Assembly: GCA_030248195.1 (NCBI GenBank)
Contig: JASAND010026559.1
Coordinates: 1-64,000 of the forward strand
Length of the DNA: 64,000 nucleotides
From: Trissonchulus latispiculum
Lineage: Eukaryota > Nematoda > Enoplea > Enoplida > Ironidae
Direction of reading: 5' to 3'
Part shown: piece after piece, positions 10,100-21,985 of the stretch
Numbering within the stretch: position 1 is the first letter of the stretch
How the letters are laid out: every line of letters begins with the position of its first letter
The notes under the pieces: generated by a model
What the model was told of the DNA's origin: nothing
The model's database searches: none
Seen by the model: the letters and a program-made list of their open reading frames with translations, nothing else
Position numbers and translations under genes: made by a program

Positions 10100-11961
10100 A
10101 CTGATTATCGTCAGTTGAATAAAATAACAAGAAAAGACCGCTATCCTTTATCAAAAATCGACGAAATTCTAGATATGTTCAGTAAAGGAAAATTTTTCAA
10201 CTTTGTATTTAAACAGCGGTTATTGGCAAATCGAGATGTTCCAACCTCATAAGGAAAAGACCGCATTAATTTCACATATGGGCTTGTTTCATTTCGATGC
10301 CATGGTCATGCCTTTCGGTTTGACAAATGCCCCTGCGACGTCTCTAAAGAATTTTCACAGAATTGCCTGTTCATATTGACGAATTGTGAATTCCTTCTAA
10401 CGATGAATCTCACTATCTAAAAATGCTAGAAGTGGTTTTTCAAAAGCTGTCAGATCATGGTTTACGTTTAAAAATGAAAAAGTGAGCGTTTTTGCGCAAA
10501 AAGGTGGAATATTTGGGATATTTTATCTGCGAAAAGGGCATTGAAACAGATCCGCGTAAAGCGACTGCGGTTCAAAATTTTCCAGTACCTACTACCATTA
10601 AACAACTACGTGGTTTTTTAGGTATGGCAGGTTATTATCGGAGATTTATATGTAACTTTAGTGCTATTGCGCACCAATGAATGTTTTGTTGAAAAAGGAC
10701 GAAGGTTTTCATTGGAACGATCAATGTCAAAAAGCTTTTGAAATTCTAAAGCAGGCTTTAGTAAATGCACCAGTTCTTGCATACCCAAACTGGGATGAGC
10801 TTTTTATTTTAACAACCGACGCTAGTGTCGTGGGTCTCGGTGCAGTTTTGGAACAAGACCAACCTGGGGAGAAAAGGCCTAAACTTATTGCTTATGCTAG
10901 TCGATCTTTAGTTGGTGCAGCAAAACGCTAGAAAATTGTGGAATTAGAGGGTCTTGCTGTTGTTTGGTCATGTAAATATTTTCAGCATTATCTACGCCAT
11001 AGAAAATTTAGCTTGTATACTGACAATGAAGCCCTAAGGTATATTTTGTAAACGCCAGAAATCAAGGCTATAACTAGAATGCAAAATGGGCTATTGTTCT
11101 GAATTCAGTTTTAGAACTGAACATCGAAACGGGCGTAGATAATCCTGTTGCAGATTGGTTGTCTCGTAACCCTCAAACTTCCTTCGTTGAAACCAACGAC
11201 CGGAGCGACGAAGGTGAATGTAAATCTGTTGTTGCTAAAAACTGCTTTTCAGTACGCATCTGATGAATTTAATGTAACGGATGATATGTTCCCGCCAGTT
11301 TGTGTTATTGAAAAATACTCTGACGACGAATGGGCACAGGCTCTTAAAGTTGACGCTGGTTTTGGTTCTTTTATTACCTATCTTAAAAAACGCACCTTGC
11401 CACAAGATGATTTAACATGGACTTTGATAAGTAGTTAAGATGACTTTGAATATGAAAACCGTATCTTGTATAGGTGGCGTACTGATGTTAACGCCAAGAG
11501 AAAAAGGTTCAGGACGTTTAACATGTGTTCCTAGAAAATTTCGAGATTATATTTTGGAACAGTATCAGTCTGCTATTGATACTGGTGGTTATCAGGGTAT
11601 CCCTCAAACTCATTATAAAGTTGCGACTAGATACTATTGGCCTACCTTATTTACTGATGTAAAGATGTACGCACATAATTATATTGTCAGTGCTAAGTTT
11701 TCAATAAACCTGAGGAACCCTCAAGCTCCGAAGAAAATTTGTCCGCCAGTTTCGAAACCTTTTGAAAGAATTAATGCCGACATTATGCATTTTCCTACAA
11801 GCAAAAAGCAGAATGTTTGTGTTTTGGTAATTATTGGTCAACTTACCAGTTGGGCAGAAGCATGGTCCCTAAGGAACGAAAAGGCTGAAACTTTAATACG
11901 TATCATTTTGAATGAATTTATTTTACGATACGGAGTAGTATTTACGAAAGTTCGACCATAA
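10100..11961 (+). pseudogene. Old Ty3/gypsy element, right part (RT, RNase H, integrase remnants)
   Basis: Continues the interrupted RT (YRQLNKITRKDRYPL) and decays through frameshifts and stops. 10492-10680 holds the end of RT and connection (GYFICEKGIE, LRGFLGMAGYYRRFI). 10677-10931 holds RNase H (LTTDASVVGLGAVLEQ). 11440-11961 holds the integrase N-terminal region and part of the core (YYWPTLF, INADIMHFP) and ends abruptly. No matching LTR is visible on either side, so the copy is truncated and old. Confidence 0.8.
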
Positions 11962-12272
11962 AGATAACACTACATAAAAATAAAATAAATAAATTAAATC
12001 ATGAAATCATAAAATATACATTTTCCAGAGCTATATCATAAACGCTATTCGAGCGCTACACCATAAAATAGATTTTCGCATCCGAAAACACAATTACGAG
12101 ACGAGACACTCCAGTAAATGAACAAATAGCGATATTAAACGCTTTTAAGAGATTTCAAAGGGAATTTTAAAGCTTCATAAAACAGAATTGGGAATTGGAG
12201 GAGAAGTAGTAGCGCCTTCCGCTACTGCCTATACTACACTTGTACAGTGTGACACTACGGGTTCTCTATGCA
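11962..12272. other. Intergenic between gypsy remnant and GPCR
   Basis: AT-rich. GGAATTGGAGGAGAAG near 12189 looks like a polypurine tract and could mark the lost 3' end of the old gypsy copy; no LTR can be recognised after it. Confidence 0.25.
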
Positions 12273-13307
12273 TCAATCTCGGTCACGCTTCGGCTGAGAT
12301 CCAGACGTTCTGTTCTGGCGTCCAGTTTCTAGTCTTGTAGTAGTACCAGGTGAATTATCCACACGTCCACGGCGTTTATGAATAAACAGACCCATAATTG
12401 CGGCTCTCATTTCCGGATTTTTGACCGTGTATATTATGATATTATTTGCAGAATTTAGATTTTGCATTGAAAATAAATACGGCCCAAGTGAAGAAAACAC
12501 AGCGTTACTGGACACGTTAGAAGCAAGATTTAGTATACAAGGTATCGTGTATAGGACGAAGGTAAATCCAATAACAATTGCCAACGTTTTGGTTACTTTC
12601 AATTGTCTCTGCTTAAAGGCTTCCAGTTGAACTGTTAGGGACTCCGCCTGAACGTGACGAAATCGAATTAATGCGATGACATAAATAAGAACACACAGAA
12701 CTGCTCCACAGGTTACATAACCAAAATGGATCCAATTATGAGTATGCGACATGGCTCTTGAAGTATAGCAAAATTTTTTCAAACTTTTCGGCTGAGGACC
12801 GAAATAATTATCCATTACATTCCAAAACAGCAGTGCCAAACATAGGGCGAAGCCAGCAATCACAAATTTGATATACTGATTCATTTTCAGTTTGTAGTAA
12901 CCCTTGATGGACATACAGGCATACAGTCTGTCAAGTGAAATGATAACAAGCATCGTAGGTACTGTATATGCACTGTAGATAAATAACTGTACAAACGGCA
13001 GTCTCATACACTCCCACGGTGTCAGAAGTTCCTCAGTCTGACCGGTGGCAACTAGATATAGTCTCCAGCACGCAACAACCACCAGAGACAAACCTAAAAG
13101 ACTGTCAGCCACAGCCAAGCCACAAGGAAACACATACTCTTTACGCCGCAATGATCTGGTAACTGCGACAGCACAGAGTATCGTTAGATTGCTCGATAAC
13201 TGCAACACTCCCTCTGTAAAGTAGATGATAAATGACACAAGGGCCTGGTGCATGTCCGGAGCAGAAGATACGTTGCTTTGGTTGGATTGGATTGACGGAC
13301 CAGACAT
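12273..13307 (-). CDS. Rhodopsin-like/serpentine 7TM GPCR
   Basis: Intact single-exon frame of 344 aa with an ATG start. Seven hydrophobic segments are visible, roughly at residues 25-49, 60-85, 105-127, 143-165, 195-220, 240-263 and 280-300. TM3 ends SLDRLYA in place of the DRY box. TM7 has NNIIIYTVKNPEMR instead of NPxxY, which fits divergent invertebrate receptors of the nematode Srsx/serpentine type. The N-terminus carries two N-glycosylation sequons (NQS, NVS); the C-terminus is short, basic and Ser/Thr-rich. It would act in the plasma membrane as a chemosensory or peptide/amine receptor; the ligand cannot be told from sequence. It has no nearby partner gene. Lack of introns could mean retroposition or simply the family's habit. 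Confidence 0.8.
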   Translation of the reverse strand: MSGPSIQSNQSNVSSAPDMHQALVSFIIYFTEGVLQLSSNLTILCAVAVTRSLRRKEYVFPCGLAVADSLLGLSLVVVACWRLYLVATGQTEELLTPWECMRLPFVQLFIYSAYTVPTMLVIISLDRLYACMSIKGYYKLKMNQYIKFVIAGFALCLALLFWNVMDNYFGPQPKSLKKFCYTSRAMSHTHNWIHFGYVTCGAVLCVLIYVIALIRFRHVQAESLTVQLEAFKQRQLKVTKTLAIVIGFTFVLYTIPCILNLASNVSSNAVFSSLGPYLFSMQNLNSANNIIIYTVKNPEMRAAIMGLFIHKRRGRVDNSPGTTTRLETGRQNRTSGSQPKRDRD

Positions 13308-15461
13308 GATAAAATGAGAATCGCAGATTCTTATTATATAGTGTTTCTTTTTAAATTAAGCTGACTGAATCAGCTATTAACAAAATTGCTAAAGCAAAAT
13401 GCTACAGACGAATAATATACATATATAACAACATCACCTATTTAGAACATTATATAGTGTTCAAAAAATTATTAAGTCAAACCAACCACCGTTCCAAGGA
13501 TTAGAAATTTGGCAAAACTCAGACAAGGAACTCGTGTCAGAATCAACTCACGGAATTTCTACTCTACAGGAAAGTACCGCTATACTCCAGGGATTTTTTA
13601 CAAATGCTATAAACTGATATTATATTGAATAATGAATGAATATGGATGCTTTGATGTCGGCATGCTATACTAATAGAGCTTAATTACTAGGAGATATTAC
13701 TACGAAGCTATTAGAGATCAAAACCTACACCGAGAGTTTGGGCTTTTTGCTGCATTTACTTGCATAAACTGGGCAGGTCCACACTTGAGCTCGTTTTGCT
13801 TACGAGGATAGCCAACGAACCAGATTGTAGAAACCGTATCCTCATTGTGGCAAACGCGGAAAAACAAACACAAAAAATATAGATTCACAAAGGTGAATGT
13901 GGTGCGGTTTTGGATTACTTACTTAACTCGATAAAGAATACTCTCTTTCGGTTTGTTGAATGGGAGGAGTCAGGCTGGTCTCAGTTTGAAGTGGAAACGC
14001 CAGAAGAGGATCAAGCTAATGCTAAAAAATTGACTAGTTGAATGAAACCTTATACCTAAACTGAAGACATGCATTTTGAATAAACAGGACTACATTTTTC
14101 GCAAGTCATTTTTCAGTCAGTTCACGGTTGCTTAACACTGAAGTTCCTGATTGGAGAACGATGACGCGTTAAATTGTACCTGTGCAAACCAGCTTTTTTC
14201 TTCGAAAACTCACAAAATAGTCCTAATTGTGAGTGGATAATCAGCCTATTTTAACATTTTTGAAGATAAGCTTCAAAGGCTGAGAACAATTTTTGTAGAT
14301 GAATCTGAATCATAAAGTTGACAATATAAAGCTATCACTGACAACTGTACTGAAATGTTTTCCTCGTTGCTTCAGTTGTTGTTTTGCAAACAAATACTTG
14401 TTGATTACCATGATGACAAAATATCGGCCTAATTGCTACTATTGGTAGGGATGATGAATCAGGTAAATTCCAGCCAAGATTATATAACGTACAGACTGTT
14501 TGATCATATAAAGGAAGAGAACCCGACATGGAAATAAATAAATAAATATTCAGTTCTGCAGATTATTCATTTTGGAAAATTAAGGTAGCGTCAGATTGTG
14601 CCCCAGATATGTAATATTGTAATCTACATAATATGGCGTAAAGAAATTTTTTGAAGCATGATATATACTTTAAAGGCTAAATTTAATAAAGCTACAGAAG
14701 CTGCACATTCACAAATTTTAACTATTACTGAATATAAAGACACTCAGCTCTTCCTTATAGACTAAGAGTCTTCTAGATTCTGGACACATTGAGGTAGAAA
14801 TCTCAGTCCCGCATAGTGTGGTTAACCGTGTGTTTATATGCGAATCGCGAATGAACTAAAATAAATCTGATTGGACGCAAGTAGCTGGTACGGGACTATC
14901 GTAACAAAATTCATTTTATGTAGTGCATTCATACATAAACAGAAGTGCACGCTAAGTGGAGGTGTTTTTATACATGTATTTTTGACATGAGGTTAGCGGT
15001 TAGCCGTTAGCTAAAAATCCGTTTTTAAAACTCATATAAACACGTCATGTTGAACAAGTTGAAACGGTACCATTACTGAGATTTCGACCTTAATGTGTCG
15101 AGCATATCGCGATGCGAGCTTAGTCAATTAAGAAAAACAGACTGTCCTATTTTTCCTATTGGTCAAAGAATCTTGGCTATATAGACAATCAGGTCGCTGA
15201 CTCTTACTTTGTCGATTGCTCTGTTACAGCTGCTGTCATTTCACAACTCTTGTTCGATTGCTGTAGCCGAAAGAAAACTGACTACTGAATTAAAATGTTG
15301 CAGCTATGAGGAATCAATTAAGACAGTCTCAAATCAGTACAACGATTACTACAATGTTGGCCTGGCTATCTTCTAACAAACAATAGCCAGTTATCAGTTG
15401 CTGCAGCCAACATTCTCATAAACTGTACAATTCTACTAAACACTAAATTTATAAGCAGGGT
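13308..15461. other. Intergenic, scattered repeat fragments
   Basis: No gene recognised. 14335-14529 (minus) and about 14550-14610 (plus, FWKIK) faintly resemble copia-type Gag pieces. 14735-15100 resembles the palindromic repeat at 21440-21985 (shared words AAGACACTCAGCTCTTCC, AATCTCAG, ACGTCATG-like), but it is heavily diverged. Confidence 0.3.
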
Positions 15462-16857
15462 TTATTTAAAATTCGGTACAATCGAGCCATTACAATTGTC
15501 TTCTTCGCAATAACACCTGTACGAATTGTCTTCGTTGACTGTACACTGCAGTCGCAATGCCGACGCCTGGCCGTTTCTTGGATTTTCACAGTATCGTATC
15601 ACCAGCTTTAGAGCTAAAATAAAGAAAACAACACTTTGGTCATGTAAATCTAAATATATGATCTAAAGTTTAATCTTACAGTCTGTACTCAAAATTACTA
15701 AAAACGTTTAGCCCTCTTCTGTCCCGATAATGAACCCCCCAGAAGCCCTTCACTATGGGCAACGTTTTAAATTTCCACGATGAGAAATTTGAGCCACCGA
15801 ACTTATCAATGACAGTCGGTTTAGAAGTCTGGTCACAGGAACTTGCCATTTCGTTCATTCAATGAGTAAAGGCAAGAGTACGTAATACATAAGAGTATGA
15901 CAGCAGGCATACTATATGTATTGTAAGCGTGACACATCCTCTGCACGCTAACGGCTGACCCCCTCCGCAAATTGTACCCTTCACTTCAAAAAATTTCGCC
16001 GCTATGCATGTGTTCTAAAGCTCGAAACAGACACAAAACTCGCGCACGTAGTGCTTGTGTTTTCGAGCTTTAGCACACAAGCATAGAGCGAGTGAGCGTA
16101 CCCCCGTTTCGACTGAGTACCAATTTGCGGGGGGGGGTCACTGGTGTACAATTTGCGGGGGGGGTCAGCCGTTAGCGTGCAGAGGATGTGTCAAGCTGAT
16201 AATACATAGAGTCTGCCAGCTGTCATACTCTTATGTATTATGCACTCTTGGTAAAGGTAAAAAGGGGCTAGGCCCACAAGAGTTGTTTAGCCCATTAGCC
16301 CTGAACAAATCTATCAGCAGCTTACTGGTTAGTCAAAACTATACTGCTTATACTTTGATACTACAATTGCACGACTGCTACAGATCTGCGACGTGATCTT
16401 AGCAGATTGCTTTACATAGGTTTTGCAAAATATACCTAACATTTACATCAACCATATACGCACAACGGACAAGGTAGAAACTTTTTGACATCGTGACTTC
16501 AGAATGATCTAGTCCTCGTATGATGAGTACAGTGCTAGCAGTTACCGGTTGTCCATTTTCTATCCCACCAAGCAACAACACAAACCAATGATGCAAAGGC
16601 AGGTCCCGTTTCTTACTTTTCATCCAGTAGAATCGCTTGACGCAAGTCGAGTTACAGCTCACAACTGGCATACTGATAACGGAATTGTCTTCGTTGCATC
16701 GATCGTCGAAAGCTTTGATAACAATATTTCTTGTGATAAAAGGCTCAAAGTAAACTGAGGCGCAGCTATAGCAGTTGAATGTTTTCGCTTTCACAGAAAG
16801 TAACAGCAGAATAGTAAATAGACAGAAATATTCAGCTATAAATTCACGAAAACTCAT
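15462..16857 (-). CDS. Secreted Ly6/ET-module-like cysteine-rich protein (multi-exon)
   Basis: Exon 1 (16857-16617) encodes an ATG start, a strong signal peptide (CLFTILLLLSVKAKT) and the first cysteines, beginning FNCYSC. A GTAAGA donor follows, then a 57-bp intron and exon 2 from 16559 (phase matches), which contains ASTVLIIRG, the RG-type motif of nematode ET modules. The last exon (15613-15462) follows TTTATTTTAG and encodes YRCYCEEDNCN and a stop, the CYCxxDxCN signature of Ly6/uPAR and ET-module proteins. The 3' end of exon 2 (about 16436-16480) and the join to the last exon are not certain. A foldback element (15873-16250) and a copia-like fragment lie in the large intron. Known relatives are small extracellular or GPI-anchored proteins; no specific role can be assigned. 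Confidence 0.65.
15676..15858 (-). pseudogene. Copia-type Gag fragment
   Basis: A 60-aa frame contains IDKFGGSNFSSWKF and KGFWGV, the pattern of the N-terminal Gag domain (DUF4219/UBN2 type) of Ty1/copia elements. No other copia domain or LTR is adjacent. It lies in the intron of the Ly6/ET-like gene, next to the foldback element. Confidence 0.5.
15873..16250. mobile_element. CAAGAG foldback element, copy 1 (378 bp)
   Basis: The ends are inverted repeats (CAAGAGTACGTAATACATAA ... CTTATGTATTATGCACTCTTG), and the arms pair over about 120 bp including ATAAGAGTATGACAGC and the GC-rich part CACGCTAACGGCTGACC. It is flanked by an exact 7-bp duplication GTAAAGG (15866-15872, 16251-16257). No coding capacity. 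Confidence 0.8.
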
Positions 16858-17432
16858 TTATTTTGACGGTAACACAGGTGAAGAACATTCATAAATCAGA
16901 TGCAAAGTTTTGTGTTGAGAACTGGACTACAAAAGTGAAACAGCTTGAAACTGTAATCAGTTTTAGCACTCATTCCAAGTTTAGAGGACTTGTTTTAGCG
17001 GCACAAAAAACCGCCAGGTGGTTTTTTCCATGAGTCTATTTTCTGACAGGTGGTTTTACAACTAACTGCAGGAGAATGAGTCAATGATTACACAAAATTG
17101 TAGGTCTAATCCCATCCAGCAGAACTCCAATCGTCCATTTCCCTGTTAATTTGTAACTAATTTTTGAATGATAAAAACAAACAGAAAACATGAACTGTTC
17201 TTAGCCTGGCGTGGACTAACTATGTATGCACACAGGTATAGGTAACTAGAAATGAAAAATTTGAGGGATCAAATAAACAGCCTTTTAAATTTTTAAGGTT
17301 TTTAAGGGGGTACACCAAGGGGAAAACCAATACATATTGGTCTTGCCGAAACATTCGACGCATTGTACAGTACATATAAAGGGATTCTGAAGTCTGTTTT
17401 TCGCTTTCCAGCTTTTTGTTGGTTCAGTATAA
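16858..17432. other. Upstream region of the Ly6/ET-like gene
   Basis: No ORF or RNA gene. GGCGGTTTTTT-like inverted words near 17000-17055 (AAAAACCGCCAGGTGGTTTT and ACAGGTGGTTTT) form a short palindromic patch. A promoter probably lies here, but no element is clear. Confidence 0.3.
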
Positions 17433-17927
17433 GCAAGAGTACATAATGTAAGAGCATGACAAGCATCACACTCTATGCAATGAATGAAGGAAACAACTAA
17501 GCTATGCGCGCTAACGGCTGACCCCCCACAAATTGACCCCTTCTCACAACCGAACCGTCTCCGTCTGTAGAAGTAATCTGCAAGCTTTCTTGTGTAATCA
17601 AGCAGCTGTATAACTGTTAAATCGTTAATGTAACTTTGTTATATATGTTCCTCTTAACAATTTGGTTTCAACTTTTAAATATTTTGGATTTAAATGTTTT
17701 GGAAACTACAAGTAATGTATATACTCCTTTGGAGGCACTGTAGTTTTGTCTAAAATAAGAATCCTTATCTCCAGTATGATCTCAATTCTCAGAACGTTTT
17801 GCTAAAGCGTTTTGCTGTTTTCAGGGTCAGAAGTAGAGGTTGGAACCGGAAACGGAGCAGATGCTGTCTTTTTTAGCTAGTGACTAATGCTGAAACTGAA
17901 CAAATCAAGCCCCTGAAAGGGAAATAT

Positions 17928-18620
17928 GGTTAACGCTCGTATGCACCAAATAAGATTAAAGTTAAGGTTAACACCGAGTTAACCCTGAGTGCAGCAGGTT
18001 ACAGAACACCGAGTTAACCTTATGGTTAAAGTTAACCGTAACCCTCTGCACCAACGCTTTTCAGCTCAGTGTTACGAAACCTAAAGGTTAACACCGAGTT
18101 AACTTTTAATAGAGGGTTAGCCAATCCGTAGGGAGCCAGAAACAGTTTCCATCCAATCGGGAAGCGGTTATAGCCATCCATTTAACTCGGTGTTATCGTC
18201 TGGAGAATGAGGTTAACAGAAACTTTCTTTTATATACTGGACTTGATACAATGAGATACAATGATCTGGAAGGGCACTGTAAATTTAATGCCACATAAAC
18301 CATACCTCAATGTCCTTTCTGAATGGAACCTTCGTTTCAAGAGTCATCATAGCTGTCGAAGGGGTCCAAGCAATTTTTGAGGAATTGAGAAATTTCTGGA
18401 AGCTTTTTCCGAATCGTTCTAAGGTCACTCATTAATTCAATAGTCACTTATTTCATCTTAGAATTTAATTCAGCAATAAAAATAATAGTAATATCCTTAG
18501 AAATTAGTGGCGCTATAAGGGTTAACCCTACTCCCGCGGAGGGTTAACTTTTTGGTGTTTAACACCGAGTTAACCTTAAGGTTAACACCGAGTTACGTTA
18601 ACCTAGTTTGGTGCAACGGT
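17928..18620. mobile_element. TIR element rich in GTTAAC repeats
   Basis: Inverted ends contain TGCACCAAATAAG (left) and CTAGTTTGGTGCA (right). Inside are many copies of the word ACACCGAGTTAAC in both orientations (about 17970, 18010, 18090, 18185, 18560, 18580), giving the element foldback potential. No ORF and no clear target duplication. A TTGCACCAA/TTAAGT-rich relative may lie at 53335-53430. Confidence 0.5.
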
Positions 18621-18839
18621 CTAACTTAGTCAAGTTTCTAGAATCTGGACATGGGGGATGATCAAGATCAGCAAGGTGGAGAGCCGGAACAACTAAAGTG
18701 ATCGAACCACAACGATCTATTATGTTCATCGAAGTACGATGAACGCCAAAGAGATACCTAGCTAACCACTAGCTTACTTTTACGCCGACACGAACAAAAT
18801 TAGTTGTACAAACAGTGCAGCGTAAATGAATCAGGTTTC

Positions 18840-19010
18840 ATAAAGAATACTGGCTGGGTTTACATTCATTAGCGAGAATTGCTTTAGTGAGAATTTCTTT
18901 AGTGAGAATTTACTTTAGAGAGAAAACTCTAATTTGTAATTTTGCGTTCGAGAGGATTTGCTCTAGAGAGAATTGCTTTAGTGAGAAAAGCTTCAGTTGA
19001 TGAAATCTAT
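18840..19010. repeat. Short GAGAATT(T/G) direct repeats
   Basis: Variants of TTTAGTGAGAATTGCTTTAG repeat about five times in tandem-like order, then give way to C-rich sequence. Probably a simple minisatellite; no gene seen. Confidence 0.4.
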
Positions 19011-19110
19011 GAATCAGACCCCCTCACCCCGCCCCTTTACATGTACGGGGTATCGTGGATCGTGCAAGTATAGTAACACTGATCCCGTTCCCCCGTTTGG
19101 ACCACGTACA

Positions 19111-19459
19111 TAGTGTTTGAGACCGGCCGGCCTAAGCCTCAAACGCATCAGACGACTTTTGCTCACCGGCCGGCCGGCCGCCGGCTGGTTTGCAAATCAC
19201 CAATCAGAAGTTTACAAAATAGAGCAACTAGGCTTAAAATGAACTCCAAATCTAGTTATGCTAATTTTCTATGCTATGCTGTGCTATTTTTCTAAAATAA
19301 CAACCGAAAGTAAATATCTTAGCAGTTATAATAACAGCACAGCAAACTGTTCTAGGCCGGTAGCCGGCCGGCCGGCCGGCCTACGGGCTCACTGGCCGCC
19401 GGCCGGCCGGCGGCTCACCGGCCGATGGATTCGGCCGGACCGGCCGGCCTCAAACACTA
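19111..19459. mobile_element. GC-rich hAT-like MITE
   Basis: Terminal inverted repeats TAGTGTTTGAG ... CTCAAACACTA continue into CCGGCCGGCC. The flanks are CACGTACA (19103-19110) and CACGTACT (19460-19467), an 8-bp duplication with one mismatch, the size typical of hAT elements. The interior has GGCCGGCC runs around an AT-rich core; its ORFs are low-complexity artefacts. Confidence 0.65.
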
Positions 19460-19598
19460 CACGTACTATAAGGGCGGGGTCAAGGGGGGCCTGATTTAGG
19501 TAGGCGGTCAGCCGATAGCGTGCAGAGGCTGTAGCATTCTTGTAATGCATAGCTTATGACGCTTGTCATACTCTTCTCTTATGTATTATGTACTCTTG

Positions 19599-20095
19599 CT
19601 ATTATCAAATATCATAAAGTAAAATTAATAAAGAAATTAAATAAACTAAAATAATTATTGAAGCGAATAAATAATAAACTATTTTTGCTTCCATAGATAA
19701 AAAGTTATAAGTTTAGTATATGGACGCGAAGTTTTCGGTTCCGCTTAAGCCGAGGCAAATGCCTATTAATGAACTTCATCAAAATATATACCTGCGTTCA
19801 GCTAGGGGTTTTTGAGATTGTACTGGTTTTCACACACATTTTATTGAAAAACTTATTAATTTACAAATTTCAAATCGACGTAAGTTTTGTAGTCATATCT
19901 TTTGTATTTTCTGAAAGCTAGAATATAATTGGAGGAGTTTGAAGTAAGCTAGAAAATCATAAATAAGTGCAACAGTTTGTGAACGCTCGGAGGGCCGGAC
20001 CTACCTTAATGCTTCGCCGTCGTTTAGCTTCCGCGCGTTTACTCTTATACATGGTTTTACAGTTTACATTTCCATACATTTGGTAATGTTACGAT
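19599..20095. other. Intergenic, nothing recognised
   Basis: AT-rich, short ORFs only. No repeats or splice-bounded exons that I can identify. Confidence 0.35.
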
Positions 20096-20325
20096 TAGTG
20101 TTGGAAAATAAGAAAATTTTGCGGGCCGGGCCGGCCCGCGGGCCGATGTGATCCTACGGGCCGGGCCGCGGGCCGAACCGGCCCGGCCCGAGCCCGGCCC
20201 GCAGCCCGCGGCCCGCCACCGGCCCGCGGGCCGGTGGCGGGCCGAGCCACGTGGGCCGGCCCGGGGCCGCAAATTTCTACGGGCCGAACGGCCCGACGTC
20301 GCAAAAAACGGCCCGAACTGTTAGG
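20096..20325. repeat. GGGCCG-rich low-complexity block
   Basis: Starts near TAGTGTTGG and consists of GGGCCGGGCCGG-type repeats. It may be the GC-rich end of another hAT-like element (TAGTGTTG start), but I cannot find a matching inverted end. The reading frames here encode only R/P/A/G repeats. Confidence 0.4.
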
Positions 20326-21378
20326 TAAATTAATTTCAACTTGTTTTACGTCTAATTTCAACTTATTTTACGGCTATTTTATGTCTTCCATTTTTCACAA
20401 ACAACAAATAGCCATAGCAAGTGGCCACTGGTCAGCCGATTGTGTTTGGTAAATATACGTAACTTACGATCATAATACAAAAATAGAAAAGGTATCAGTG
20501 TTGGAATCAAAATCTTTTCAATGCTTATGTGAAGTCCAAAAGGTTAACAGTAGAACACTCAAAAGTAATTTGGAAAATTGCGAAAAATGATAGTCCAGTT
20601 GCTCAATGTTTTCAATCCAATTGATTAGTATATATTGCTTTCTCATTTTGATTGTATAAACCCAGCAAGAACCGACACAAAGTGCTAGTAACATGAAAGT
20701 TATCACTTCAAATTTTGTACTGGGAACCAGAAGGTAGAACCGGAACCAGCCTAGAACCGGTTTTGAAAATTGGAACCGACGCCAGCTCTAGCAAGCAACA
20801 ACATAAGGAACCGTGCCATTTTCTGAAAGTTCACTCGGACTAGTTTAAACTCTAACTGAAAATCTAAAGTACGACTACGGAATTAGGTATGCAGCACACA
20901 AAAGTATCAAATTTAAGTGTACATAATGTGTACCTGAGTACCTAAAACAGTGCACCCACAGGATTCATGATTCTTTAGGTGCAAGCCCCCTCTGAAAATT
21001 TTAGTTAGTTCAAGGTACATGCCCCCTCAAAATGTATTGAGAACAAGCCAAACCGACAGACCCGACCCTAGGACCTAAGACCCTACGACCTAAGACCCTA
21101 GGACCCGAACCTATGATCGGAATAAATAAGCAAACGATTAGAGAGTAACATCGCTTATAAAATTTCATTTCAAACTGGTCTCACTGAATTATTTGTTTCT
21201 ACGATGAGCCATTTCGAATTACGATACGGTAGCCGGAATTGTAGCACCCTCATAAACCTCATCGAAATATTAGATCACACACATATACATACATCACTCC
21301 TCAAACAAAGCAATACTTGCTCCTCAAAACGAGCGATATCTAAGAAAAAATTAACACCTAAATTCTGCCGGCACCTAT
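20326..21378. other. Intergenic, minor repeats
   Basis: No gene recognised. 21060-21115 holds a short tandem repeat of GACCCTAGGACCTAA-like units. Words such as GGAACCGG and its inverse (20710-20790) suggest a decayed MITE. Confidence 0.3.
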
Positions 21379-21434
21379 CCTACTCCAAGAGTTTATAATA
21401 CCAAGAGTAAGACACTCAGCTCTTCCTAATAAAT

Positions 21435-21985
21435 AAGCTTGCAAGATGCTCGAAACATTAAGGCCAAAATCTCGGGGAGGCTTCTCAGCGTGTAAACATA
21501 CAGCGCTGACATTTTTTTAAAAACGGGCGTTTTCGACAAATTAAATACTATAACTTGAGCTAAGAAAATCGTAAAGCAATAATTTTATATCATTATGTTG
21601 CGTAGAATGAGATCTTTTTAACGATATAAAAATTATATAGTTCGGTTTAGGCAATCCCTCATAAATTCAGCAACAACGTAAGGCATTTCTAGGAAATGAT
21701 GAAATTCCCTGAATTTTCGTGGCAAGGATGCTTTATTGCCGGATTTGTAAGAGATTACCTAAACCGAACTATATAATTTTTATATCATTAAAAAGATTTC
21801 GTTCTACGCAACATAATGATATAAACATTATTTCTGTACGATTTTCCTAGCTCAAGTTATAGTATTTAATTTGTGGAAAACGCCCGTTTTAAAAAATGTC
21901 AGCGTTGCATGTTGACATACTGAGAAGCCCCCCCCCGAGGTTTCGGCCTTAATGTTTCGAGCATCTTGCAAGCTTATTCTACAAG
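21435..21985. repeat. Long palindrome
   Basis: The arms 21435-21650 and 21745-21985 are reverse complements with few differences (GCAAGATGCTCGAAACATTA ... TAATGTTTCGAGCATCTTGC; GATTACCTAAACCGAACTAT on the right matches the inner left arm). The loop is about 95 bp. Shared words with 14735-15100 suggest a repeat family. Confidence 0.75.

Larger units (their letters stand above)
17433..19598. mobile_element. CAAGAG-type ends (copy 2?) enclosing other elements
   Basis: 17433-17550 matches the left arm and 19485-19598 the right arm of the CAAGAG foldback family (CAAGAGTACATAATGTAAGAG ... TATGTATTATGTACTCTTG, with GCTAACGGCTGACCCCCC and TAGCGTGCAGAGGCTG inside). The 7-bp flanks (GTATAAG and CTATTAT) do not match, so this may be one copy split by later insertions or two partial copies. 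Two other elements lie between the arms. Confidence 0.45.

Noticed and set aside
17433..19598. Single intact CAAGAG element of 2.2 kb
   Set aside because: The 7-bp flanks differ, so I list it only as possible.
20057..20361. GC-rich ORFs encoding R/P/A/G-rich proteins
   Set aside because: Low-complexity GGGCCG repeats, open by composition.
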